DNA from: Syntrophaceae bacterium
Lineage (GTDB): Bacteria > Desulfobacterota > Desulfomonilia > Desulfomonilales > Desulfomonilaceae
Assembly: GCA_014874425.1 (NCBI GenBank)
Contig: JACWAG010000376.1
Coordinates: 1 to 8,602, forward strand
DNA length: 8,602 nt
Reading direction: 5' to 3'
The stretch's first letter is position 1; each line of letters opens with the position of its first letter. The notes under the pieces are model-generated. The model saw nothing but the letters and a program-made list of their open reading frames with translations. It was not told the origin of the DNA and made no database searches. The position numbers were made by a program, and so were the translations under genes. Below, piece by piece: positions 1-6,773 of the stretch.

Positions 1-1589
1 CGCAAGCCGAGTATGTCCAGTTTGAGTAGGCCCAAAGCTTCAACATCGTCTTTATCCAGTTGGCTTACCGGCACTCCTTTGGGTGATCTGCCCACTGGCG
101 ACCAAGCTTTGATATCGTCGGGCGCAATTATTATCCCACCTAAATGAACCGAGGTCTGGAAAGGAAGACCCGTCAGCCTTGAGGCCAAATCCACAAGCTG
201 TGTTTCTTTCTTGATAGGAGCGCCCCTTAATTCCGGCAATTGTTCCAGGGATAGCTTCAGGTCACGTCCTCTAAGCGACCAGGGAAGGCATGAAGCAAGA
301 CGGTTTATCTCGTTCAGCGAGTAGCCCATTGCTCTTGCCGCCAAACGCACAGCGCTTCGGCACTTAAATTTATGGATTGTGCAAACCATCGCCGTCTGTT
401 GTGGGAACAATTTTAAAACAAAATTGATGACCTCTTCCCTGCGTTCGGAATCAAAATCTATGTCTATATCTGGCATATCTCCACGGCCATCATTAATGAA
501 ACGTTCGAAAAGGAGATCGTTGGCTACTGGATCAACCCCGCCAAGGAGTAAATAAACTATCAGACTGCCTGCGGCCGAACCACGAACGCTGTGGCGGATA
601 TTCTGATTCCGTGCGAAGTCCACTACATCCCGGACTAAAAGGAAAAAATCGGCCAGTTGGGTTTTGTTTACAGCTTCCAATTCCCGATCAAGACGGCGGA
701 GGTAGTCGATACCAACGGGAGCATAGAGCACTTTGGATATTTCCTTGAAACACAGCTTGGCAAGCCTTCCCGATGCCATTTGCGGGTCTTGAATAGACGG
801 AGGATGAAGTTTTCCGATAGGCAGAGAAAAGCCTTTACAAAGGGACGCGACATATTGAGTGTTTTCAATCGCTTGATGATAGTTAATTCGATTTTCCATT
901 TCTTTGCCGGAAGCTAAAAAGAAACTGTCATTTGGTAAAGGCGTAACTGTCCTATGGTGATGTTTACGCTGAATATCAACCAATATGCGGTGGAGGATAT
1001 AATCCCGAGGCGTCAGGAATGTGACCTCGTTTGTGGCTACGATCTGGATATTCATGGATAAGGCAAAGTCTATAGTGTTTTCTAATAGTTGATCGACCTC
1101 GCCATTATTTTGGATAGCCAGAAAAAGCCATTCAGGGTTGTTTAGGACTGACTTTAATTCCAGTAAACTAAACTCAGCCTGGGCCGACATTCCCTTGTTC
1201 AAGGCAGCGTAAACACGTGAATTGCGGCCACCGGCTATAGTCACCAGGCCTTTGGAATAATGGCTTAAATCCTGTTTGGTGATGACCCCGGAATTCAAAG
1301 TAATTGACACAAGACGGCAAAGGTTCCTGTAAGCTTCGAAACTTGTCGCCAGAAAAACTATCTGAGATCTATCCCAAATCTTAAGTCGCGCCCCTATGAT
1401 TGGTTGAATACCAGTCTTAACCGCGGCTTTATAGAACCGAATAACGCCGTGCAGACCGTAGTCGGTAAGGGCTACGGCCTTTTGTCCCATTGACGCGACG
1501 GCCTCGACCAAATCTTCCGGGGTGAAGGTACCCCAAAGAAATGAGAAGGCGCTAAGGACTTCAAGATGAACAAAGGTATCCATATTCAT
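1..1589 (-). CDS. dnaE: DNA polymerase III alpha subunit, DnaE2/ImuC-like (5' part; 3' end beyond window)
   Basis: This is a C-family DNA polymerase catalytic subunit, cut by the window edge after about 529 of an expected 1000 or more residues. The N-terminal PHP domain starts with FVHLEVLSAFSFLWG (residues 6-20) and continues to ALTDY (40-44) and PIIGA (63-67). The polymerase core shows RGSAAGS (336-342), GVDP followed by LLFERF (351-364), then MPDIDIDF (372-379), which supplies catalytic Asp376 and Asp378. LLKLDILGL at the edge supplies the third catalytic Asp, about residue 525. The FSFLWG...PEDLV segment and the SERREEVI stretch after the Asp motif resemble error-prone DnaE2/ImuC more than replicative DnaE1. 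PHP metal ligands look degraded: HLEVLS where active PHP domains have HxH, and DY for DH. It follows lexA by 74 bp on the same strand, which fits an SOS translesion role. I chose the ATG at 1589; the ATG at 1583 is equally possible, and neither has a clear Shine-Dalgarno. The family is certain, the DnaE2 subclass is inference. Confidence 0.9.
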   Translation of the reverse strand, partial: MNMDTFVHLEVLSAFSFLWGTFTPEDLVEAVASMGQKAVALTDYGLHGVIRFYKAAVKTGIQPIIGARLKIWDRSQIVFLATSFEAYRNLCRLVSITLNSGVITKQDLSHYSKGLVTIAGGRNSRVYAALNKGMSAQAEFSLLELKSVLNNPEWLFLAIQNNGEVDQLLENTIDFALSMNIQIVATNEVTFLTPRDYILHRILVDIQRKHHHRTVTPLPNDSFFLASGKEMENRINYHQAIENTQYVASLCKGFSLPIGKLHPPSIQDPQMASGRLAKLCFKEISKVLYAPVGIDYLRRLDRELEAVNKTQLADFFLLVRDVVDFARNQNIRHSVRGSAAGSLIVYLLLGGVDPVANDLLFERFINDGRGDMPDIDIDFDSERREEVINFVLKLFPQQTAMVCTIHKFKCRSAVRLAARAMGYSLNEINRLASCLPWSLRGRDLKLSLEQLPELRGAPIKKETQLVDLASRLTGLPFQTSVHLGGIIIAPDDIKAWSPVGRSPKGVPVSQLDKDDVEALGLLKLDILGL

Positions 1590-1611
1590 GAAAACATGAT
1601 CACATTGTTAT

Positions 1612-1643
1612 GATTTGGTTGTTTAATCGATTTGTTCGATTTG
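1612..1643. repeat. Three copies of GATTTG between lexA and dnaE
   Basis: GATTTG occurs at 1612-1617, 1629-1634 and 1638-1643. The last two lie inside a tandem TCGATTTG (1627-1634 and 1636-1643) with a 9-bp period. The repeats sit in the 74-bp gap between the lexA stop and the dnaE start. They may be a binding site or simply AT-rich coincidence. The palindrome found upstream of lexA does not recur here, so nothing in this gap looks like a second LexA site. Confidence 0.3.
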
Positions 1644-1663
1644 GAACGAGAGCGGCAAGCTTG

Positions 1664-2284
1664 TTAGGGTTTGGCCCGTATAACCCCGACAAGCTTTCCT
1701 AAGACTTTTATCTTTGAACGATCGTTTCCTCTAAAAATTAACGGTTCATAAAATTTATTGGCAGGCCTTAATTCTATTGTCTCATTGTTAGACCTGAAAA
1801 TCTTAAGGGTGGCTTCAGGTTCAACTCCCTCAACAATGACAGCCACGATAGCCCCGTTTTCAGCTTCCTGCTGAGGTCTAATTATCGCAAAATCTCCGTC
1901 CTGAATGTGGGCTTCGATCATTGAGTCGCCCTTGACTCTGAGGGCGAAAGCGTCGGATGAACCGAAAAATGAGGGGTTTATCGGTAACTGTTCTTCTTTG
2001 TCTTCTTGAGCCAATATGGGATTCCCTGCGGCTATTCGCCCTAGAACGGGTATGGAAGGTATTTTGGTTGATTGTGAATCAACTAATTTCCAGGCCCTCT
2101 TTTTCCCAGGCATTCCCTTAATTAGGCCTTGAGATTCCAATGAGCGGATATGTTTTATAAGACTCCCGTGAGAGACAAGACCTATGCCTTTGCATATCTC
2201 TCTTAAAGATGGGGGAAACCCCTCGTGTTTTTGGAACAGGCTGATGAAATCCAGGATTTGTTTTTGTCGTTCGGTGACGGTCAT
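1664..2284 (-). CDS. lexA: LexA SOS repressor (S24 self-cleaving)
   Basis: LexA is the transcriptional repressor of the SOS response; it cleaves itself when RecA filaments form on damaged DNA. The 206-residue protein has the usual length. An N-terminal winged helix-turn-helix spans roughly residues 1-68 (TERQKQILDFI, then LREICKGIGL, then the recognition region SHGSLIKHIRSLE). The C-terminal S24 peptidase domain has the Ala86-Gly87 cleavage site in GRIAAGNP, the nucleophile Ser121 in VKGDSMIEA, and the general base Lys161 in EATLKIF. All autocleavage residues are therefore intact. The frame stays open upstream to an ATG at 2383, but MTVTERQK at 2284 matches the usual LexA N-terminus, and the extension would run through the promoter and operator. 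The recognition region SHGSLIKHI differs from the common S-(S/P)-x-x-V/A versions, so an unusual operator is expected. It is the first gene of a lexA-dnaE transcription unit and probably autoregulated. Confidence 0.96.
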   Translation of the reverse strand: MTVTERQKQILDFISLFQKHEGFPPSLREICKGIGLVSHGSLIKHIRSLESQGLIKGMPGKKRAWKLVDSQSTKIPSIPVLGRIAAGNPILAQEDKEEQLPINPSFFGSSDAFALRVKGDSMIEAHIQDGDFAIIRPQQEAENGAIVAVIVEGVEPEATLKIFRSNNETIELRPANKFYEPLIFRGNDRSKIKVLGKLVGVIRAKP

Positions 2285-2290
2285 GTTTGT

Positions 2291-2319
2291 ATTATAGAGA
2301 CCATATGGTCTCTTGGCAA
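2291..2319 (-). promoter_or_regulatory. lexA promoter (sigma-70 type)
   Basis: Read on the minus strand, TTGCCA (2319-2314) is followed by a 17-bp spacer and a perfect TATAAT (2296-2291). Six bases (ACAAAC) separate the -10 box from the lexA ATG at 2284, so the predicted transcription start is the A of the start codon or within a base or two of it. There is no room for a Shine-Dalgarno, and the transcript is probably leaderless. Box sequences and spacing are read directly; the start site is inferred from normal -10 to +1 spacing. Confidence 0.85.
2296..2313. promoter_or_regulatory. Probable LexA operator (perfect 18-bp palindrome)
   Basis: AGAGACCATATGGTCTCT is a perfect 18-bp inverted repeat centred between 2304 and 2305. 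It fills the 17-bp spacer of the lexA promoter and overlaps the first base of the -10 box, the classic position for a repressor that excludes RNA polymerase. It does not match the LexA boxes I recall: CTGT-N8-ACAG of gammaproteobacteria, CGAAC-N4-GTTC of Gram-positives, GTTC-N7-GTTC of alphaproteobacteria, or the reported Geobacter and Myxococcus sites. Assignment to LexA rests on position and on the common autoregulation of lexA. Confidence 0.75.
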
Positions 2320-2333
2320 GAAAAATATTTTTC
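2320..2333. promoter_or_regulatory. AT-rich palindrome upstream of the lexA -35 (possible UP element)
   Basis: GAAAAATATTTTTC is a perfect 14-bp palindrome immediately upstream of the lexA -35 box. Its A and T tracts and its position fit an UP element contacted by the RNA polymerase alpha C-terminal domains. This is positional inference only. Confidence 0.35.
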
Positions 2334-2366
2334 AATGAAATTGAATACGATGCAAAAATTATGGAA

Positions 2367-2398
2367 TTGCACACCTGGAACAACTGTCCTAATATGAT
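2367..2398 (+). promoter_or_regulatory. Candidate promoter for acyltransferase A
   Basis: TTGCAC (2367-2372) is followed after 17 bp by TAATAT (2390-2395), which overlaps a better -10 match, TATGAT (2393-2398). Either gives a leader of about 45-50 nt before the ATG at 2451. The -35 box matches the consensus at only three positions, so this is a weak call. It is separate from, and points away from, the lexA promoter in the same 166-bp gap. Confidence 0.35.
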
Positions 2399-2450
2399 CT
2401 GGTATCCCTCTTGCCAGGAGACCCGGATTCAATTCAACGATTGGAGCGTC

Positions 2451-3845
2451 ATGCCGGATTGTGACCCGAAATTCGATGCAATATCCGAGATGTTGGCCCT
2501 CACGAGCTACGGCTACGGAAAGAACATCATTTTTAGCGCATTGGAACTAAAAGGACATGTCGATACTGAGGCATTCAGCCAAGCTGTCCAGCTATCCGGA
2601 CAATATTTCCCCAATTTCCTGAGCACGACCAAAGAGATCAAGATCAAGGGACGCTACCACCTGTTCAGGAGCTTGAGAACCGACCTATCGCTGCCATTCT
2701 TTCAGCAGGAACTTGTAATCAGGGACGCCTCCGCTGAGTTGCTTGATAGTATCCTGAACACCCTGCGACCGCGTTTGGATCGAGACTGGGACCTATTCTC
2801 TGAACTACCGGCAGAGCTGCATTTGATAAGGGTATCAGAGAAACATCATGTGTTGAGCGTCTTCATTCATCACGCGGCCGGTGATGTGGGTAACCTCATG
2901 GAATTTGGCCAAAAACTCCTGGCCACCTACCATGAGCTTGTCGAAGGGCAAGCGCCGGAATGGGCCTCACGTAGTCTGTCACTGTCAAGTTCAAGTAAAA
3001 AACCGGCGAAACACAAACAGGTAACGGGGAGAGCAGTGCTCCGGAATGCAGCGCGGACTTTGGCAGGTTTCCTGAAGACCCCTACATTACCCGTCGGCGC
3101 CGGTGATGCTCGTGATCACAACCAACATCAGATTAGGAGAGTACTTTCCGAGGAGGACTCCCAGATTCTAGCTCGACTTTCGGCGGCGGGAACTCAGGCG
3201 TCCTTAGTGGACTGCCTGACGGCCGCTTCCCATCTCGCGATAGATGAATGGAACCGTCGTCAAGACATTGCTCCGGGAACTCTCACAACATCGTTAACGG
3301 TGAATATGCGAGGGAGGTACAAAAACCTGGACAACCCGAACAACAGTGCGCTCCTCTTCTTGAGGTCCCTGCCACACGAACGAACCGACCCGGGTGAGTT
3401 CAATCGCGTCCTGGAGGCGCAGCGACTTAAGCATTTTAGGTCCCGCAACGATTATCGGTACTATGAGAGTCTGGAAAGTTTTAACAATATTCTCCGAATT
3501 CTGCCTTTTCCCGCTCGGCGAAGGTTGGCGAGTCATATCTTAAACAAACACAAGGTTTCGATTGCGATCACCCTTCTTGGCGTGCTTTGGCCTGAGATGC
3601 GAAACGGAAAGCCAACCGGGGATACTTTCCTCAAGGTGTCCGGAGATCTGGAGTTGACTGAAGTCCATGGTCTCGGTTACAAACTTGCGTCAAATACACG
3701 GCTACTGCTCGTAGTGTACCTGTTCAGAAACCGTTTGAATCTGATCATGGGGGCCTCTGCCAGTCTTTTCAGTCGGCAGGAAGCAGAGGGGTTCATGGAT
3801 TTGATTGTGGACAATCTTCTGCGTGAACGTTGGGGGAGCGTCTGA
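2451..3845 (+). CDS. Stand-alone condensation-fold acyltransferase, paralog A
   Basis: A 464-residue protein of the condensation/acyltransferase superfamily (NRPS C domains, PapA and wax-ester-synthase-like enzymes), which transfer acyl groups from a CoA or carrier thioester to an amine or alcohol. Evidence is the catalytic motif IHHAAGD at residues 139-145, where His141 is the expected general base; the usual glycine after Asp is Val146. Other landmarks shared with the two paralogs downstream are RLDRDWDLF (108-116), VNMRGRY (284-290), a WPEM...NGKPTGD block (380-391) and the C-terminal NLIMGASASLFSRQEAE (430-446). There is no adenylation or carrier domain, signal peptide or obvious membrane helix, so it should be cytosolic. 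The frame is open upstream to a TTG at 2313, but the ATG at 2451 has GGAG 4 nt upstream, and its first 20 residues match paralog C in length and pattern (SEMLALTSY against SEMIALASY). It stands alone and converges on the radical SAM gene. The substrate cannot be told from sequence; the superfamily assignment is firm. Confidence 0.85.
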   Translation: MPDCDPKFDAISEMLALTSYGYGKNIIFSALELKGHVDTEAFSQAVQLSGQYFPNFLSTTKEIKIKGRYHLFRSLRTDLSLPFFQQELVIRDASAELLDSILNTLRPRLDRDWDLFSELPAELHLIRVSEKHHVLSVFIHHAAGDVGNLMEFGQKLLATYHELVEGQAPEWASRSLSLSSSSKKPAKHKQVTGRAVLRNAARTLAGFLKTPTLPVGAGDARDHNQHQIRRVLSEEDSQILARLSAAGTQASLVDCLTAASHLAIDEWNRRQDIAPGTLTTSLTVNMRGRYKNLDNPNNSALLFLRSLPHERTDPGEFNRVLEAQRLKHFRSRNDYRYYESLESFNNILRILPFPARRRLASHILNKHKVSIAITLLGVLWPEMRNGKPTGDTFLKVSGDLELTEVHGLGYKLASNTRLLLVVYLFRNRLNLIMGASASLFSRQEAEGFMDLIVDNLLRERWGSV

Positions 3846-3884
3846 GCGCTTGATTCTCAGAAACCCGGAAGCCTGCTTTCGGCG

Positions 3885-3903
3885 CCACTTAGTAATTAAG
3901 TGG
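3885..3903. terminator. Hairpin between convergent genes
   Basis: CCACTTA (3885-3891) and TAAGTGG (3897-3903) form a perfect 7-bp stem with a 5-nt loop in the 84-bp gap between two converging genes. It could serve both transcripts, but no T-run follows on either strand, so it is a weak or factor-assisted terminator at best. Confidence 0.4.
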
Positions 3904-3929
3904 ACGGCACCCAAAGCGACGGCATGGAG

Positions 3930-5036
3930 TTACTGGCCGCTTCGCCAATCCTGAATCGCATAGGAGGCGGCTTTGCCGATGATTCGGGGCAGCATGCGAG
4001 GCGAGGACCACACATTAACCAACTGAAAACACTCCCATGTGCAGTGACAATTATTTTCCTTAATAGCCCTTATTTCGCTCACGGCCAGGTCGGAATTGAG
4101 TAACTTCATGGGATCGTAGTTGTGGTCACGTATATTTCCGAGCACTATGTTGAGCAGTTCACATAGGATCACGTCACCGTCGGCGGTCATTACGAAACAT
4201 TTTTTGCCCGCCCTACATGGAACTGTCATCTTGTCATGTTTTACACTGTTGTAGATAACGTCACCGACCAAATCGGCCATCGCCACACCCGCGCGCCTGA
4301 ACGGATAATTCTTTGCCAGCCCTTTGCGCACTAATGGAATAATGTGCTTAAAAACAGAGTAGAAGTGGTCTATATCCACCTTGCTCAGAGAATCATCCGG
4401 GAGCCCATCCCCCCTGATTAGAGCCACAGAGTACGGCACTTGGATCTCCTCTGAAAAGAACTTTGCGGTGTCCAGGAATTCATGAGCGTTCAACGCATTG
4501 TACGTGCCATGGGCAAAGATTGCCAAGCGGTTTGGGTCTACACGTTCTTGCACGCTCTTCAATTCTTTGAGTGTGTTGACCGCCCGGTCAAAGCTACCTT
4601 TCCGACGCCGGATGCTATCATGTGTCTCTCTGCCGCCGTCCACCGAAACTGCGATGGCCAGAGTAAGTCTCGGGCAGGAGTTCAATGTTGATTCCACGAA
4701 TGATATAACTCGATCCGTGAGCCACCCATTGGTCGTGACGTTCAGGATGTCCAGTTTGTTGTTTCTATAAAAGATCTCGGCAATTGGCCCCAAGCTAGAA
4801 CGGAGCATAGGCTCCCCGCCAGCCATGGTCATATATTTGATTCTTCCCAGATTCCTGGAAAATCGATCTATCTCGTCGATAGTCAGGTCCTTGTTGGATT
4901 CATGGTTTCTCAAGTGATTGAAACAGTGAGCGCACTCCATGTTGCAGCCTTGGGTTACATAGAAGATGAAGTAGGCAAGCGAATCCCTCACATTGAACCT
5001 AATATCATTGGCAAGATTCTTGAGGCTTAATCTCAT
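3930..5036 (-). CDS. Radical SAM protein with SPASM-like C-terminal cysteines
   Basis: A 368-residue radical SAM enzyme, which uses a [4Fe-4S] cluster to cleave S-adenosylmethionine and start radical chemistry. The cluster motif CNMECAHC gives Cys31, Cys35 and Cys38, and the SAM-binding GGEP is at 73-76. LNVTTNGWL (98-106) and VSVDGGRETHDSIR (130-143) are typical of the MoaA/PqqE/SPASM-type radical SAM barrel. The C-terminus carries six cysteines: Cys274 and Cys280 (CRAGKKC), Cys292 in GDVILC, and Cys330, Cys332 and Cys336 in CHCTWEC. This suggests one or two auxiliary Fe-S clusters in a short SPASM or twitch domain. The frame is open to an ATG at 5072, but the ATG at 5036 has GGGAG (5046-5042) 5 nt upstream while the earlier one has no ribosome site. 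It is divergent from acyltransferase B and convergent with A. No precursor peptide is evident nearby, so a peptide, lipid or small-molecule substrate all remain possible. Confidence 0.92.
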   Translation of the reverse strand: MRLSLKNLANDIRFNVRDSLAYFIFYVTQGCNMECAHCFNHLRNHESNKDLTIDEIDRFSRNLGRIKYMTMAGGEPMLRSSLGPIAEIFYRNNKLDILNVTTNGWLTDRVISFVESTLNSCPRLTLAIAVSVDGGRETHDSIRRRKGSFDRAVNTLKELKSVQERVDPNRLAIFAHGTYNALNAHEFLDTAKFFSEEIQVPYSVALIRGDGLPDDSLSKVDIDHFYSVFKHIIPLVRKGLAKNYPFRRAGVAMADLVGDVIYNSVKHDKMTVPCRAGKKCFVMTADGDVILCELLNIVLGNIRDHNYDPMKLLNSDLAVSEIRAIKENNCHCTWECFQLVNVWSSPRMLPRIIGKAASYAIQDWRSGQ

Positions 5037-5291
5037 TATGTCTCCCGATAGTTGCGATGAACTGTGCGGCATAGAGTAAAGGTAGGTTAACCGCTTTAAG
5101 TCCTGACATCCAGTGGATGAAACTTCTATAACATATAGCTCTGGTTACATGGATTCGGTTATGCGTCTCTATTCTACTATATAGCGTACGAGTTCAATTT
5201 TTGCCTGTCAATTCTTTTTCTTTTTCTTCAATATGTACTTAATAGAAAACGCCCCTTCTCAAAATCAATGATCGAAGACATGGAGAGAATG
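5037..5291. other. Divergent intergenic control region
   Basis: This 255-bp gap lies between the divergent radical SAM and acyltransferase B genes and must hold both promoters. It is AT-rich in its centre. Visible elements are two related stretches, TTCTATAACATATAGC (5124-5139) and TTCTACTATATAGC (5172-5185), the palindrome GGTTAACC (5085-5092), and a pyrimidine run at 5211-5229. Read on the minus strand, TTGAAC and TAGAAT are spaced only 15 bp apart, so I do not call a firm promoter on either strand. The radical SAM Shine-Dalgarno is at 5042-5046 and that of gene B at 5282-5287. No small gene was recognised here. Confidence 0.5.
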
Positions 5292-6692
5292 ATGCCTGGA
5301 CAATCGCCCAAAGTACTGGATGGTATGTCGGAGTTGATGGTCTTCTCCAATTATCCTGAGGCAAAAAACATCATGTTATTCGGTTTTGATCTCGAAGGAT
5401 CAGTAAATATTGAGGCCATGAACCTGGCTTTGAGGGAGGCCTTGCCGAGTTTTCCGCAATTTTCGAGCAGCGTTAAGGAAGGTGGTTTCAAAGGAGAACG
5501 GCGCCTGACCTGGTTCCCGGAGCCGGATTTCCAACCCCGATTGCGTATCTCGAACCTAGAGATAACCGATTCCTCACTTCCTTTTCAGCATTCGTTGCTG
5601 CTACACCTCGACAAAAGCCTGGAGAAGGATTGGGACCTCCTCCATACTGTTCCTACTGAGTTTCACTTGATTCAACTTTCTAACGGACCCAGCAGCCTTT
5701 TAACTCTAGTACACCATGCGGCTGCCGATGGGTGGACGCTCTCAGCCTTCTACCAGGAACTTCTGGCGCACTACCACAAGATTGTGACCGGTGAGGAACC
5801 GGAATGGGCAGGTGAATCCCTCCATGCGCCAAGCCTGAAGAAACAGATGGTGCAACTTAAAAGACGAATATGGAGCGATGCAATTTTCTTTGTAAAGAAA
5901 ACCCTCAGCCCATACATCAACAGACCTACTCTTCCAAAGGGAAGCGGAAAACAGCAGGAAAGTGGGGTGCATTACTTCAAATCGGTTCTCACCCCCGAGC
6001 AGACGGATAAAGTTGTAAAGAACGTTTCAAGACGAGGCGGTCCCTTCATTGACGCTCTCTTAGGTGGTCTAGGCGCTGCGGTAGACAAATGGAACACGTC
6101 CCTCAATTTGCCTCAGGGCAATATCGTGATCTGTGTAACCGTACAATTGAGGGGAAGATTTGGAGAATCCGAAGCGCCGACCAACACATCGTCCCTCGTT
6201 CTGAAATTCACGCCGGGCGAACGGTCAAATTCTGAGTTGTTTTCCAGATCGGTGGCTAGACGGCGGCAAGATCAGTTGGACAGTCTGTTTGACGTCCAAA
6301 CCTGGCAAGCCGGATGTAGCCTGGCGGATGCGGTAAGGGTCCTCCCTTTGTCTGTTAGACAGCGAATAGTACATTTCGTATGCCAAATGCCCATTATCCC
6401 TATCCTGATAGCGCCATTCGGCATGATGTGGCCGGAAATCAAGGAGGGCCGCCGTACAGGGGACTCCTATCTCAAACAAGCAGGAGGATTGATTCTAAAT
6501 GAATTTCATGCGATCCCGTATAAACTTGGATATCGTTGCCCATTGATTCTTGGGGCATATACTTTTCGGAAAAGGCTTAACCTGCAACTCATGGCATCAG
6601 CAAGCCATTTCACACGAGCAGAGACCGAACGGTTTGTGACCTTGCTTGGAGAAATTCTGATCAAAGAACCATTTGGAGATCGATGTTCCTGA
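5292..6692 (+). CDS. Stand-alone condensation-fold acyltransferase, paralog B
   Basis: A 466-residue member of the condensation/acyltransferase superfamily, and the only one of the three paralogs with the complete motif HHAAADG (residues 141-147; general base His142). Shared landmarks sit at almost the same residue numbers as in the others: SLEKDWDLL (109-117), VQLRGRF (284-290), WPEI...EGRRTGD (380-391) and NLQLMASASHFTRAE (430-444). It is the most divergent copy; residues 366-378, where A and C both have SIAITLLGV, read IIPILIAPFGM. No other domain, signal peptide or clear transmembrane helix is present. Start choice: ATGs at 5268, 5280, 5289 and 5292 are in frame. I take 5292 because GGAGAG lies just upstream and MPGQSPKVLDGMSEL then parallels the MPDCDPKFDAISEML start of paralog A. 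It heads a probable operon with paralog C and the VOC gene. Acceptor and donor are unknown. Confidence 0.87.
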   Translation: MPGQSPKVLDGMSELMVFSNYPEAKNIMLFGFDLEGSVNIEAMNLALREALPSFPQFSSSVKEGGFKGERRLTWFPEPDFQPRLRISNLEITDSSLPFQHSLLLHLDKSLEKDWDLLHTVPTEFHLIQLSNGPSSLLTLVHHAAADGWTLSAFYQELLAHYHKIVTGEEPEWAGESLHAPSLKKQMVQLKRRIWSDAIFFVKKTLSPYINRPTLPKGSGKQQESGVHYFKSVLTPEQTDKVVKNVSRRGGPFIDALLGGLGAAVDKWNTSLNLPQGNIVICVTVQLRGRFGESEAPTNTSSLVLKFTPGERSNSELFSRSVARRRQDQLDSLFDVQTWQAGCSLADAVRVLPLSVRQRIVHFVCQMPIIPILIAPFGMMWPEIKEGRRTGDSYLKQAGGLILNEFHAIPYKLGYRCPLILGAYTFRKRLNLQLMASASHFTRAETERFVTLLGEILIKEPFGDRCS

Positions 6693-6694
6693 TG

Positions 6695-6725
6695 TTGACA
6701 TTCGGCGGCCCCAGTTTGGCATACA
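6695..6725 (+). promoter_or_regulatory. Possible internal promoter before acyltransferase C
   Basis: A perfect -35 box TTGACA (6695-6700) starts three bases after the stop of gene B. The best -10 is CATACA (6720-6725), preceded by TG in extended -10 position, but the spacer is 19 bp and the -10 box is poor. It may add transcription of gene C and the VOC gene independently of B; equally it may be chance. Confidence 0.25.
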
Positions 6726-6773
6726 AAATCCATGAAATGCATGACTCGCGCTTTATTTGACAAAGGTTCTCAC

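Noticed and set aside
657..917. Plus-strand open frame of 86 codons
   Set aside because: It lies entirely inside the continuous minus-strand dnaE reading frame, which has strong motifs on both sides; the plus-strand product resembles nothing.
1591..1607. AACATGATCACATTGTT-like imperfect inverted repeat just before dnaE as a second LexA site
   Set aside because: It shares no half-site with the lexA palindrome and its two arms match only partly; AT-rich chance is likely.
2285..2383. N-terminally extended LexA starting at the ATG at 2383
   Set aside because: The extra 33 residues have no LexA homology and their codons run across the lexA promoter and palindromic operator.
2313..2450. Longer acyltransferase A starting at the TTG at 2313
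   Set aside because: The extension overlaps the lexA -35 region, is absent from both paralogs, and the ATG at 2451 has a GGAG and a matching N-terminus.
3900..4103. Small gene or precursor peptide after acyltransferase A
   Set aside because: The frame mostly overlaps the 3' end of the radical SAM gene on the opposite strand, has no ribosome binding site and no leader-core peptide character.
4482..4770. Plus-strand open frames inside the radical SAM gene
   Set aside because: They overlap one another and the well-supported minus-strand radical SAM coding sequence; no motif is recognisable.
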